Shown here: one piece after another, positions 26,814 through 36,698 of the stretch | Position numbering within the stretch: position 1 is the stretch's first letter | Layout of the letters: the number at the start of each line of letters is the position of its first letter | Origin: Nostoc sp. JL34 | GTDB taxonomy: Bacteria > Cyanobacteriota > Cyanobacteriia > Cyanobacteriales > Nostocaceae | Assembly: GCF_017114945.1 (NCBI RefSeq) | Contig: NZ_JABXKQ010000014.1 | Coordinates: 62,001 to 126,000 of the forward strand | Direction of reading: 5' to 3' | DNA length: 64,000 nucleotides | The notes under the pieces: model-generated | Database searches by the model: none | The model's input: only the letters and a program-made list of their open reading frames with translations | Told to the model about the DNA's origin: nothing | Program-made: the position numbers and the translations under genes

Positions 26814-27240
26814 TCGTTTGTCCTGCTACTTTTCTTAGCTTGTTTAACGATCGCTTTTCTGCTGCTAATTCTATAAGTTTTTGCCGTACCGCTGAACGAT
26901 TTTTTTGTGCCACAGCCCTGGATATTTCCTCAGTTTTATTTCCTAACTTTAAAACTTCAGCTAATAGTATTGATTTATCATCTTCACTTACATCCTTGGA
27001 TAACTTTATTTCGTCTATTTTCTCTTTTTCTTTTTGCAGCTCTTGCTGGGCTTTTTTCAATGTTTGTTCAGCATATTTATTTGGCACAACATCGCGTATC
27101 CAGGCATCACCGACCATATTTGCTGTTGCTACCCAAGAAGATATATTTTGTGTTTCTTTGTCCATATCTTCTGCTGACGTTTTAGCACTGCAAGAAGCTA
27201 ACAATGTCAGTATTAATAAACAATTAATTACAGATGCCAT
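26806..27240 (-). CDS. small lipoprotein of the Nramp-like operon
   Basis: 144 residues from ATG 27240; the 27258 start would add six residues that look non-coding. The N-terminus has a hydrophobic stretch ending in the lipobox LLASC, so the protein is probably a lipoprotein with Cys at about residue 17. The rest is charged and helical (KYAEQTLKKAQQELQKEKEK), likely coiled-coil. Family unknown to me. It overlaps the Nramp-like start by 8 bases and is the first gene of the operon, so it is probably the periplasmic or outer-face partner of the transporter. A 320-base gap upstream should hold the promoter. Confidence 0.78.
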   Translation of the reverse strand: MASVINCLLILTLLASCSAKTSAEDMDKETQNISSWVATANMVGDAWIRDVVPNKYAEQTLKKAQQELQKEKEKIDEIKLSKDVSEDDKSILLAEVLKLGNKTEEISRAVAQKNRSAVRQKLIELAAEKRSLNKLRKVAGQTNE

Positions 27241-27258
27241 TTTACCAGGCTCTGGCAT

Positions 27259-27581
27259 TTCTAGCCCTCCATAGCCAACATAAGTATATTTGTATGATTA
27301 CTTTGATAATAGTATACATCTCTCTAGCGAAATATTTTAGCAGATACTAGTTTAAATTTAATTGTTTATTTTTTAATTACAATGCATTTTCATAACGTAA
27401 ATTAGCTTCACAAATACTGATAATAGTTTTATTGATAATTTATGGTGTATCCAAAGTAAATAAATATAGAAAAATATAACTTTTTTTCACAGGAGATTTT
27501 ATTGGCAACTTCATCCCTAATAAAGTATATTTTTAATGTCTATCATCGTGCAGATACTTTATTTATAAATAATAGTTTACG
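27259..27581. other. intergenic, AT-rich
   Basis: The expected promoter region for the lipoprotein/Nramp-like operon. It is very AT-rich. I saw no metal-regulator site (Fur, MntR or Mur box), terminator or coding frame that I would defend. Confidence 0.45.
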
Positions 27582-27929
27582 GCACACTTGTCGAATGTGC
27601 TGACTTATCATTGACCAAGAACTCAAGGAAATACACGGTAAAAAGGGCGCAAAACTTGTTGCCCAAAGTCATACAACAGCAATTAATACTATAAAGGCGA
27701 TCGCTACCCAAGAAAACATTAACTGCGACTTTGAGCGACTTGACGGCTATCTTTTTCCCCAGACCTAAAATCAATAGATGAGATTCAGCAGGAGTTAGAA
27801 GCAGTACACCGGGCTGGACTGACTCATGTTGAAATGGTGAAAAAAGGGCCACTGACTGACTTTGATACAGGAGTGTGTCTACGCTTTCCCCGACAAGGGC
27901 AATTTAATCCACTCAAGTATCTAGCAGAT
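27582..27929 (+). pseudogene. decayed FAD-dependent oxidoreductase fragment
   Basis: Three frames must be joined. AHLSNVL starts at 27582; KEIHGKKGAKLVAQSHTTAI through NCDFERLDGYLFP lies in a second frame; PDLKSIDEIQQELEAVHRAG, KKGPLTDFDTG and CLRFPRQGQFNPLKYLA in another. This matches the N-terminal FAD-binding part of glycine/D-amino-acid oxidase-type proteins fused to a Rieske domain. The dinucleotide-binding start and all of the C-terminus are missing. At least two frameshifts and two truncations are present, so it is a dead gene. Confidence 0.7.
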
Positions 27930-28859
27930 TGCACAAACATTCTGCAATCTGTACTCACCTCAATGGTATCGTCGCCTGGAATTCCTCAGAAAAGACCTGG
28001 GATTGCCCGTGTGACAGTTCGCGGTTTAATACACAGGGACAGGTAATCAACGACCCAGCGATTAATGGGCTGACACTAAAGGAAAACAAATGAAGGAGGC
28101 AGGAAGCACGAGGGGATTCGACCCCGGATGATTTGGAGTCACTGAACTTCCGTACCCTGCGGGAAGCTGACACAACAGAGGGCGTATTAAACCCCTGCTC
28201 CCTCTGGTCGTATCAGTTCTTGGTAAAAATATTCACAAATGTTTTGTTGAGTGGACAAACAGCCCACTTTTTTATTGTCAATCTAGTAAATATACGGGAA
28301 CTTCTGGTTGTGGGTTATAGTCATTTGGTGTCACTATCTCATTAGCGTAGACGTAGCCCGCCGTAGCCCTCTGTGTCCAATTTAACTTACTCTAACTCTT
28401 CAGCAAACCGCTGTATGCATCTAAAGGTGCGTACAGATGCTGCTCTCATTTGTCAGCTTTTGCTGAATTGTCTTTATATATACAATAATTGCACTTTTTT
28501 AGTCAGATTAACGCAGACTTGAAATACTTTTAAATGCCTAAAATGGATGTTTGCTCATGGAAAAAATTCGCGATATTCAACCAAACATTACCATATTTCC
28601 TTATATATATCCTAAAAGTTTATGAAAGCTATATTAAACGACACCTCACACATTTTTACAACCAAAAACCTATATACTAGACTAGACTTTGATTAATTTG
28701 AGAGTTTTGTTAATTGCAACACCAAAACTATTAATTTTTAGATGAAATACTAGCGTATCTTATAGTCTATAGTTTTTAAGGTTTAGTCAAAACTATATCC
28801 AGTATCATCAAAAAACTGCAAACTTCATGTGGTGCAAAAATCAAGCGGGGAGTGAAAAC
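27930..28859. other. gene debris and AT-rich intergenic DNA
   Basis: From 27930 to about 28345 short frames carry pieces such as WYRRLEFLRKDLGLPV and QGQVINDPAINGLTLKENK but stop and shift repeatedly. They look like debris of another gene that I do not recognise. A short repeat GCGTAGACGTAGCCCGCCG at 28344-28366 has a relative at 34225-34248. From about 28380 to the next start the DNA is AT-rich, with no further feature seen. Confidence 0.45.
28344..28366. repeat. GTAGCCCGCC-type dispersed repeat
   Basis: GCGTAGACGTAGCCCGCCGT is near-complementary to the 34225-34248 copy, which reads TGCGGCGGGCTACGCCTAC on the plus strand. Both are in non-coding DNA. This is one of the small interspersed repeats of filamentous cyanobacteria. 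Confidence 0.55.
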
Positions 28860-29690
28860 ATGAATTTACGTAGAGATGCATTGCAAATCCTCAAAGAAAC
28901 TAGCCGAACTTTTTATATACCAATTAGTCTTTTACCGCCAGGATTGCAAGAAGCAGTAGCATCAGCATATTTGTGTATGCGTGCCATTGATGAAATTGAA
29001 GACCATCCTGAATTAGATAATGCTACTAAAGCGAAGCTGTTAAGAACGATTAGCCTGACATTACAGGCAGGGGTTGATGGCTTCGCAGTAGACGCTTTCT
29101 TTGCAGGTTTTAGTGGGTATGAGAATTTATTAGAAGAAGTCACTTTGAGCATTAGAGAATGGTCGCTGCTAGCACCAGACACCATTGCACCTCGAATTTG
29201 GGATGCCACTGCTGCAATGGCAGACCGAATGGCTTATTGGGCAGAAAGAAACTGGAAAATTTACACAGAATCTGATTTGGATCGTTATACCTTTGGGGTT
29301 GCAGGTGCAGTGGGATTGTTACTTTCAGACTTATGGACTTGGTACGATGGAACACAAACGAACCGTACCCAGGCGATTGCATTTGGTCGCGGTTTACAAG
29401 CAGTTAATATCCTGCGTAATCATACTGAAGATTTGGGACGTGGGGTAGAATTCTTCCCAGAGGGTTGGAATGCAGAAAATATGCAAGAGTATGCGCGGCG
29501 CAATCTAGCCCTGGCAGAAACTTACACCAAAAACCTTCCTACAGGTCCAGCCTTAGATTTTTGCCAAATTCCCTTAACCTTGGCTAATGGTACTCTTGAC
29601 GCCCTTGCTAATGGTAAAGAAAAACTCAGCCGCAGTGATGTTTTTGCCCTTATCGAACAGCTGATTAGTGTAAACATGAAAGCCAGCTAA
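28860..29690 (+). CDS. phytoene/squalene synthase-family protein
   Basis: 276 residues from ATG 28860, with GGGGAG upstream (the 28827 start would add 11 residues). The head-to-head prenyl synthase fold is clear. The first Asp-rich motif DEIED (Asp44, Asp48) is intact. The second, usually D-x-x-x-D, reads NILRNHTEDLGRG: its first Asp is Asn187, with Asp191 kept. RTFYIPISLLPPGL and YTFGVAGAVG are further family marks. It is shorter than CrtB and probably a cyanobacterial paralogue, not the main phytoene synthase. The substrate could be farnesyl or geranylgeranyl diphosphate. No hopanoid or carotenoid genes adjoin. Confidence 0.85.
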   Translation: MNLRRDALQILKETSRTFYIPISLLPPGLQEAVASAYLCMRAIDEIEDHPELDNATKAKLLRTISLTLQAGVDGFAVDAFFAGFSGYENLLEEVTLSIREWSLLAPDTIAPRIWDATAAMADRMAYWAERNWKIYTESDLDRYTFGVAGAVGLLLSDLWTWYDGTQTNRTQAIAFGRGLQAVNILRNHTEDLGRGVEFFPEGWNAENMQEYARRNLALAETYTKNLPTGPALDFCQIPLTLANGTLDALANGKEKLSRSDVFALIEQLISVNMKAS

Positions 29691-30376
29691 TAGTCTCTTT
29701 AAGACTAATGGAGACAATTCTAAATTGCCTCGAAATTTGGGCATCCAAAATCCTACAGCGATTTTCTGTACGGAAGCCAGTGTGGTCTTGGGGTCTCCCC
29801 CGAAGTTCAGATCGGCAAAAGCCACCGCTCCGACTTCTCTCCAAGTAAAACAACTGGCGTTGGGCACTGCCCTCCAATACCTCTAAATACTAATTATCCA
29901 AAATTAAGATTACACATACAATCATGGGTAAATCTAGTACTCTACCGTAGGGATGATGACAGCTTAAGAGATTTTGTGGTAAGCACTGAAGTACTTAGAT
30001 AAGGGCTACAGCCATCCACTACGAATTTGGCAAAATTCATGTAGGAGACTACTAGATAAAAGCTGACTTTCTTAATTAGGAATTACGTTAGTAAGTTAGG
30101 AGAGCAGCAAGCTTTAAGGGAACGTCATTACCTAGCTTGCTTCTCGCCTTTAGCAAGTATTACAAATTAGTATAAAGTAGCATAAGCACTATCTGTAAGC
30201 GTAAGTATAATAAATCTTCTTGTTATCGCGATCGCTTTACGTAATCTCAATTAAACTTTAGCAACTCTTCAAAGGATTTCCAGCAAAAATTACCTGGCAG
30301 GAGTTGATTAATATCTAAATAATTGAAAGGGAGTACAACACTCCCCGTGATTATTCGTGCAGCGAGTTGAGAGTGC
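29691..30376. other. intergenic region with dispersed repeat
   Basis: Bases about 29700-29880 carry a GC-richer block (AAGCCAGTGTGGTCTTGGGG, then CTCCCCCGAAGTTC and AACTGGCGTTGGGCACTGCC) that looks like a dispersed Nostoc repeat and produces false minus-strand frames. An inverted repeat with 12-base arms (GAGCAGCAAGCT at 30102-30113, AGCTTGCTTCTC at 30134-30145, one mismatch) follows. The rest, to 30376, should hold the kinase promoter; no clear site is seen. Confidence 0.5.
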
Positions 30377-31981
30377 ATGAGCTACTGCTTAAATCCTACC
30401 TGTCCCAATCCAGAAAATTTGGTATATAGCCAAAGGTGTCAGTCTTGTGGCTCGCAACTACTGTTGCGCGATCGCTATCAGGTGATCAAACCATTAGGTC
30501 AGGGTGGCTTTGGAGCAACCTTCTTAGCCAACGATCAAGGCTTACCAGGAGAACCAAGTTGCGTAATCAAGCAATTACGCCCATCAGGAAGCGCCCCCCA
30601 CGTTTTACAGATGGCTAGAGAACTCTTTGAGCGAGAAGCTAAAACTCTAGGTAAGATTGGCAATCATCCCCAAGTACCAAGATTGTTAGACTATTTTGAA
30701 GATCATCAGCAATTCTACTTGGTTCAAGAATACATAAGTGGTGATACCTTGCAGGAGGAGGTCAAACTTAACGGCATCTTGAGCGAAACTGGAGTCAAGC
30801 AATTTTTGAGCGAGATTTTGCCACTGCTGCAATACATCCACGATCAAAAAGTGATTCACCGTGATATTAAGCCAGCCAACTTAATTCGCCGGACTCAAGA
30901 TGCCAGAATGGTACTCATCGACTTTGGTGCCGTCAAAAACCAAATTAGCCAAGGTGGGACAAGTCCATCAGGACAGACAGCGTTAACTGCGTATGCTATT
31001 GGTACTCCTGGTTTTGCGCCTCCAGAACAAATGGCTATGCGTCCAGTCTACGCCAGTGATATTTATGCATTGGGGGTGACATGCATTTATTTACTGACTA
31101 GCAAAACTCCTAAAGATTTAGATTACAATCCCAACACTGGCGAGATGATCTGGGAGCATCTTGTGCAAGTGAGTGACCACTTGAGCAATGTATTGCGAAA
31201 AATGTTAGACGTGTCTGTGCGTAATCGCTATCAGTCAGCGGCAGATGTTCTCAGAGCATTGGAAATAGAACCATACTTAGATAGTTTAGCAAAGGGTTTA
31301 CTGATTAAATCTGATAGTGGATCTAAAGAGCGAACATACAACCACCTGGAAAATTCTGCTGTTTTATCTAATAACCCTTCTACTGCTGTCACCAGTGCAG
31401 GAGTGGCACAAGTAGCGGCAGCAATTCGTGCCAGACGAGCCAAGGCAGCAGAAGTGGGTGGATTACACCAGGGTTCTGGGATGGCTAAATCAACCACTTT
31501 AGCTAACAGCAGCAGTAATGGCTCACAAGTTCAAAATTCTAAAGTTGAGCGTAAGTTAGATACCCAAAGTTTATTAACAGCCTATCTGAAGGGGAGAAGG
31601 GATTTTGCCCTACACAATTTAAGTTTGCTGAATCTGCAAGGTGCTGACTTATCCCAAACAAATTTCCATTCCGCTCAATTGCAAAAAACTAATCTTCAGG
31701 GAGCTAATCTCCACAATAGTGACTTTGGTAGAGCCAGTCTCACTCGAGCAAATCTTAAGGATGCTAATTTGAGCAAAGCATACTTTAACCATGCTGATTT
31801 AGAAGGGGCAGACTTGCGAGGTGCAGACCTCAGCAATGCTTATCTTAGCAATGCTAATCTTCGAGGAGCCAATTTGTGTGGTGCTAATCTTACCAGTGCC
31901 AAAATTTCTGATGAGCAGCTAGCACTAGCAAAAACAAATTGGATGACTGTGCGCCCCAATGGGAAACGAGGCTTGTTGTAA
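30377..31981 (+). CDS. spkB: SpkB-like Ser/Thr kinase with pentapeptide repeats
   Basis: 534 residues. The N-terminus has a zinc-ribbon-like Cys set (SYCLNPTCPNP, then CQSCGS). The kinase domain spans about 33-300: GQGGFGATF loop, CVIKQL Lys, catalytic HRDIKPANL, metal-binding DFG in LIDFGAVK and substrate loop GTPGFAPPEQM. A low-complexity linker follows, then pentapeptide repeats of the A(D/N)L type at about 405-520 (LQGADLSQTN, LRGADLSNAY). The layout equals Synechocystis SpkB, a kinase tied to motility and oxidative-stress response. All catalytic residues are present. A terminator lies 250 bases downstream. Confidence 0.88.
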   Translation: MSYCLNPTCPNPENLVYSQRCQSCGSQLLLRDRYQVIKPLGQGGFGATFLANDQGLPGEPSCVIKQLRPSGSAPHVLQMARELFEREAKTLGKIGNHPQVPRLLDYFEDHQQFYLVQEYISGDTLQEEVKLNGILSETGVKQFLSEILPLLQYIHDQKVIHRDIKPANLIRRTQDARMVLIDFGAVKNQISQGGTSPSGQTALTAYAIGTPGFAPPEQMAMRPVYASDIYALGVTCIYLLTSKTPKDLDYNPNTGEMIWEHLVQVSDHLSNVLRKMLDVSVRNRYQSAADVLRALEIEPYLDSLAKGLLIKSDSGSKERTYNHLENSAVLSNNPSTAVTSAGVAQVAAAIRARRAKAAEVGGLHQGSGMAKSTTLANSSSNGSQVQNSKVERKLDTQSLLTAYLKGRRDFALHNLSLLNLQGADLSQTNFHSAQLQKTNLQGANLHNSDFGRASLTRANLKDANLSKAYFNHADLEGADLRGADLSNAYLSNANLRGANLCGANLTSAKISDEQLALAKTNWMTVRPNGKRGLL

Positions 31982-32466
31982 TTTGAAAGTTTAAATTTGG
32001 GAGCTACTTGCTTGCTTTGGTTGCCAGGGTTGAGCGAAGTGGCGTTATTTTTAGATGGGGTTAATTATTGTCATCACTGTCGGCAGTCAGCTTTCAACTC
32101 TCACAAGACTTATGTTTACGGTTATACAAATTAGATGTTTTTCTGTTCATCTTACACAAAGCTAAAATTCATTTGGAAATGACTATAGGATTACTCAGCC
32201 AGTAAAGTTAATTTTTAATCACTAATTCTTGACTCCCTTTATTCCAGAGGGGAGTTTTTTATGTATTATAGTTATTTTCGATAGTTCACTTTCTTTGACC
32301 TTCAGATTATTGCGATCGCCTGGGTTGGGTGCTTAGTGCGATCGCAAGTCCCCTTGTATTCCCCACTCGGCATTGCCTACTTTAATTTTTATTTGCTCTA
32401 GACTCGACCTTAATGCACCTTTATCAGATTATGAAGAATGATTAAGAAAAACGAGTATAGACAAAC
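31982..32466. other. intergenic region with terminator
   Basis: 485 bases between the kinase and the desaturase fusion. It holds an intrinsic terminator at 32232-32260 and two GCGATCGC octamer-like sites at about 32314 and 32338. No coding frame is seen. The promoter of the downstream gene should lie in 32270-32460. Confidence 0.55.
32232..32260 (+). terminator. intrinsic terminator after the spkB-like gene
   Basis: ACTCCCTTT pairs with AGGGGAGT around a loop, and TTTTTT follows directly. The stem and T-run read on the plus strand, so it should end the kinase transcript about 250 bases after its stop codon. Confidence 0.7.
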
Positions 32467-33735
32467 ATGATAAAAATGCTAGCTGAAAATTTGACGAGAA
32501 TTGAGACAAGCTTACAAATTAATTGGGTTTGGCTAAATGCCAGCTTACAGTTTGCTAGTTGGGCACTTTTCTCACTTTTACTTGCTGAGGTTTTGAGAGA
32601 CAGTTACCATGCTTTGTGTCACCAAGTCAATTGGCTGGCTAAATGGCACAACAAGCACCACATGGCCTATCGCCGCGATTTATCGATAGTTTCCCTGAAA
32701 ATTTATCAAGAATCCCAGCTATATCACGACATTTTAGAGTCGAGTTTACTGCTAGTAGTCTTGGTAGCCATTGCCTTAATTGTCCAACAACTGGGGTTAT
32801 GGTTGGGAGTAGCTTATGGTTGCACCTTCTTGTATGGCGCGTCTGTGCGGTATTTTCAGGGAAAAATTGATACAGACTACAACCACCTGCCCGGCCCTTT
32901 AGAGACAATTCCATCCATTTGGTGGGTGAATCGGTCTTATCATTGGCGGCATCATTTTGATGATGTCAACGCTTACTACAGTGGTGTCTTTCCTCTAGTG
33001 GATAAAATTCTTGGTACAGGATTGTCTCTCAAGGGTAAAACCATCGCTTTAACCGGAGCATCAGGAGCGTTAGGGCAAGCGTTGGCGGCTGAACTGGTAA
33101 AGAATAATGCTAAAGTCGTGGCATTAACCACTAATCCAGAAAAATTAGTAGAGCAAGTTGGGGTGAAGGTGGTTCCCTGGCAGTTGAGTAATGAAGCCGA
33201 ACTGAAAAATAGTTTAAAGAAAGTAGATATTTTAATTATCAACCACGGAATCAATGTCTACGCCAGCCGCACATCAGAGGCTATCAACTCTTCTTATGAG
33301 GTGAATACCTTTTCAGCATTGCGGTTGATGGATATATTTTTGACAACTGTAACAGGGCCACAAGCAAAAGCAACGAAGGAAATCTGGGTGAATACTTCTG
33401 AGGCTGAGGTTTCTCCAGCGCTGAGTCCGCTTTATGAACTCAGTAAAAGAGCGCTAGGGGATATTGTTACCCTCAAGCGTTTGGACGGGGATTGTGTAAT
33501 TCGCAAGTTAATTCTTGGCCCATTTAAGAGTCAACTGAATCCTTATGGTGTGATGTCTGCACAACAAGTTGCTCGTGCGATCTTATTTTTCGCCCGGCGA
33601 GACTTCCGAAATATTATTGTGGCAATAAATCCTCTCACCTATTTGCTGTTTCCCTTCAAAGAAACTAGTACGTCGTTATACTATCGAGTCTTCAGCCGGA
33701 CAGCAAAAAGTGAAGAGGATTCAAGCAAACAATAG
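32467..33735 (+). CDS. bifunctional sterol desaturase/short-chain dehydrogenase
   Basis: 422 residues in two parts. Residues about 15-180 form a fatty-acid-hydroxylase/sterol-desaturase domain with membrane helices and the di-iron His motifs HALCHQ, WHNKHH and WRHHFDD. Residues about 190-390 are an SDR domain with TGASGALGQALA, NHGIN (in place of NNAG) and the YxxxK pair in LYELSKRAL. The fusion is a known cyanobacterial architecture. Its substrate is unknown, possibly a lipid hydroxylated and then oxidised or reduced. ATG 32467 is used; 32476 is also possible. It is probably in the membrane, with the SDR part in the cytosol. Confidence 0.88.
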   Translation: MIKMLAENLTRIETSLQINWVWLNASLQFASWALFSLLLAEVLRDSYHALCHQVNWLAKWHNKHHMAYRRDLSIVSLKIYQESQLYHDILESSLLLVVLVAIALIVQQLGLWLGVAYGCTFLYGASVRYFQGKIDTDYNHLPGPLETIPSIWWVNRSYHWRHHFDDVNAYYSGVFPLVDKILGTGLSLKGKTIALTGASGALGQALAAELVKNNAKVVALTTNPEKLVEQVGVKVVPWQLSNEAELKNSLKKVDILIINHGINVYASRTSEAINSSYEVNTFSALRLMDIFLTTVTGPQAKATKEIWVNTSEAEVSPALSPLYELSKRALGDIVTLKRLDGDCVIRKLILGPFKSQLNPYGVMSAQQVARAILFFARRDFRNIIVAINPLTYLLFPFKETSTSLYYRVFSRTAKSEEDSSKQ

Positions 33736-33758
33736 CCGAAAAGAATGATTTTCAGGTA

Positions 33759-33782
33759 AGGGCAATTCATGAATTGCCCCTA
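33759..33782. repeat. GGGCAATTC palindrome
   Basis: GGGCAATTC and GAATTGCCC join through AT in the middle. The same palindrome, slightly varied, occurs at 44649-44677, and a looser one at 44490-44516. This is a dispersed repeat family. Confidence 0.6.
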
Positions 33783-33924
33783 AGCGCGTGTAGTTTTGCA
33801 TAGGCGTAGCTCAACCTAGGCATCGTTAACTATCAACAAGGTTACACATTTGCCGTCGATGTCGCTTAAATAAAGAAAATGGTAGAGTTAAGAGCGATCG
33901 CGTAGCAAAAAATGTAAATAAGAT

Positions 33925-34119
33925 ATGGCTGACCAAAAAGATAAAGCTCAAGAAAAAAACCGCCTTGAACAGCTTCAAGAAGAACAAGGCAACACGGATT
34001 CTAAACACTCAGGGGGCGCTGGCGCTTCTGGCGGGAATTCGGGTGCAGGTAAATCTGGCACATCAAAAATTTCTGCCACTGGTACACCTGATGATATCGA
34101 AAAAGTTGATCAGGAGTAA
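33925..34119 (+). CDS. small hydrophilic disordered protein
   Basis: 64 residues, start ATG 33925. It opens MADQKDKAQEKNRLEQLQEE, then a Gly/Ser/Ala-rich middle (GGAGASGGNSGAGKSG) and an acidic end. No signal peptide or hydrophobic segment is present. The composition suggests an intrinsically disordered, possibly stress-related protein, but I recognise no family. A hairpin at 34182-34221 lies about 60 bases after the stop and may end the transcript. The gene is likely real because of its ordered composition, but it has a weak ribosome-binding site. Confidence 0.55.
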   Translation: MADQKDKAQEKNRLEQLQEEQGNTDSKHSGGAGASGGNSGAGKSGTSKISATGTPDDIEKVDQE

Positions 34120-34181
34120 AGCTGACTCCGACGATGAGTCAAGGTTTAACTGCGCCGACTCTCATTAGTAACTTAACTCAA

Positions 34182-34221
34182 CAATGGTGGATTGAATACC
34201 TTGTTATTTCGTCCACCATTG
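34182..34221. repeat. inverted repeat with 10-base arms
   Basis: CAATGGTGGA (34182-34191) and TCCACCATTG (34212-34221) are perfectly complementary around a 20-base loop. No T-run follows. It may be the end of the small gene's transcript or a repeat element; TGCCTGCGGCGGGCTACGCC follows directly at 34225. Confidence 0.55.
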
Positions 34222-34441
34222 CAATGCCTGCGGCGGGCTACGCCTACACAAAACTTTTCGGTCTACTGAAAGTCCACCACGAATGCCTCCTAATTGTGCC
34301 AGAGCGATCGCTTCATCGTTAGTCATTGTTAATGGTCTATATCTTTCTTAGGCTATCTAATGTTCTCTGTGCTGATAGTACCGCCCGCCTCGCCAACTGA
34401 GCCACGCATCAATCGCTTTGCCTATCGTCAGCAGATCGAGT

Positions 34442-34621
34442 TCATTGTCGAAAAAGCAGTCTGACGATGAACTCATAACAATAGCCGCCGAATAACACAC
34501 CCCCTGCTCCAATTAACCCTAAAAGTGGAGGAACTGGAGCCGGAAGCTTTATCCCAGCAAATGCAATGCCGATAATCCAACCCCCTAGTAGCGCCATGCC
34601 TGCCTGTTTGAGGAACTCCAT
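34442..34621 (-). CDS. XapX-like small membrane protein
   Basis: 59 residues from ATG 34621, with AAGAGG about 8 bases upstream. Two hydrophobic helices surround a Pro-rich centre (GIKLPAPVPPLLGLIGAGG), matching the XapX domain (usually S-P-A-P-P-x-x-A-L-x-G-L-x-G). XapX proteins are small membrane proteins of unknown function in many bacteria. A charged C-terminus (RLLFRQ) ends it. It is on its own, with dispersed repeats on both sides. The gene call is based on frame, ribosome-binding site and the motif, all three in agreement. Confidence 0.72.
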   Translation of the reverse strand: MEFLKQAGMALLGGWIIGIAFAGIKLPAPVPPLLGLIGAGGVLFGGYCYEFIVRLLFRQ

Positions 34622-34781
34622 AACAATTACCTCTTAGTGACACCGACAATCGTACAGCTATGACCTCTGGTTTTTTTGAAAAAGAAGGTGTTGCAAAATG
34701 AAATTTGCAGATTGCTGACAGGAGCTTATTTGTGTCATTGTCAGGGGTTTATTTATAGCTTCTTACCTAATTTTTTAAGTA

Positions 34782-34902
34782 ATATCATGTCCGCCTAATT
34801 AGTTATAATTCCCGCATCTGTGCAAAAACCAGGAAACCCTCTTTCCCCCTGCCCCCTGCTCCCCTGCCGTCTTAATGATAAGTCTTGAACCGGACACGAT
34901 AT
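34782..34902. mobile_element. MITE-like element, 121 bp
   Basis: ATATCATGTCCG at 34782-34793 and CGGACACGATAT at 34891-34902 are inverted repeats with one mismatch in 12. The inside holds CCCTCTTTCCCCCTGCCCCC, typical of Nostoc repeats. No transposase is encoded. It could be a small non-autonomous element or a dispersed structured repeat. No clear target-site duplication was confirmed. Confidence 0.45.
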
Positions 34903-34973
34903 AAGCTATTGCACTTTGCCCTCTTGGCATCTAACCTGCGGGTTCTGCTTGCAGTGTCCGCGGCGCGAAACAC

Positions 34974-35006
34974 AAAAAAAGGGATAAGCCCAAAAGCCTA
35001 TCCCTC
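34974..35006 (-). terminator. intrinsic terminator of ahcY
   Basis: On the minus strand AGGGATAGGC pairs with GCTTATCCCT around TTTTGG, followed by TTTTTTT. It begins about 25 bases after the ahcY stop codon. The long GC stem and T-run make this a standard Rho-independent terminator. Confidence 0.8.
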
Positions 35007-35028
35007 AAAAAATCAACTAATCAATGTA

Positions 35029-36698
<1,670 letters not shown>

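Larger units (their letters stand above)
34622..35028. other. intergenic region with MITE-like element and terminator
   Basis: 407 bases before the end of ahcY. It holds a MITE-like element at 34782-34902, a low-complexity CCCCCTGCCCCCTGCTCCCC stretch inside it, and the ahcY terminator at 34974-35006. No gene is seen. Confidence 0.55.

Noticed and set aside
27259-27581. Metal-regulator box upstream of the Nramp-like operon
   Set aside because: Only AT-rich sequence; no dyad close to Fur, Mur or MntR sites.
28090-28190. tRNA-like T-arm on the minus strand (GGGGTCGAATCCCC) with a distant GGGAGCA/TGCTTCC pair
   Set aside because: The loop and stem do not fit the 5-7-5 T-arm next to the acceptor stem, and no D-arm or proper anticodon arm is in place. 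It is more likely chance within gene debris.
29574-29877. Two minus-strand frames past the synthase gene
   Set aside because: They are produced by a dispersed repeat and overlap the end of a well-supported gene.
34134-34326. Short frames on both strands (one starting MTNDEAIALAQLGG on the minus strand from 34326)
   Set aside because: They run through a dispersed repeat and an inverted repeat; no ribosome-binding site and no recognisable family.
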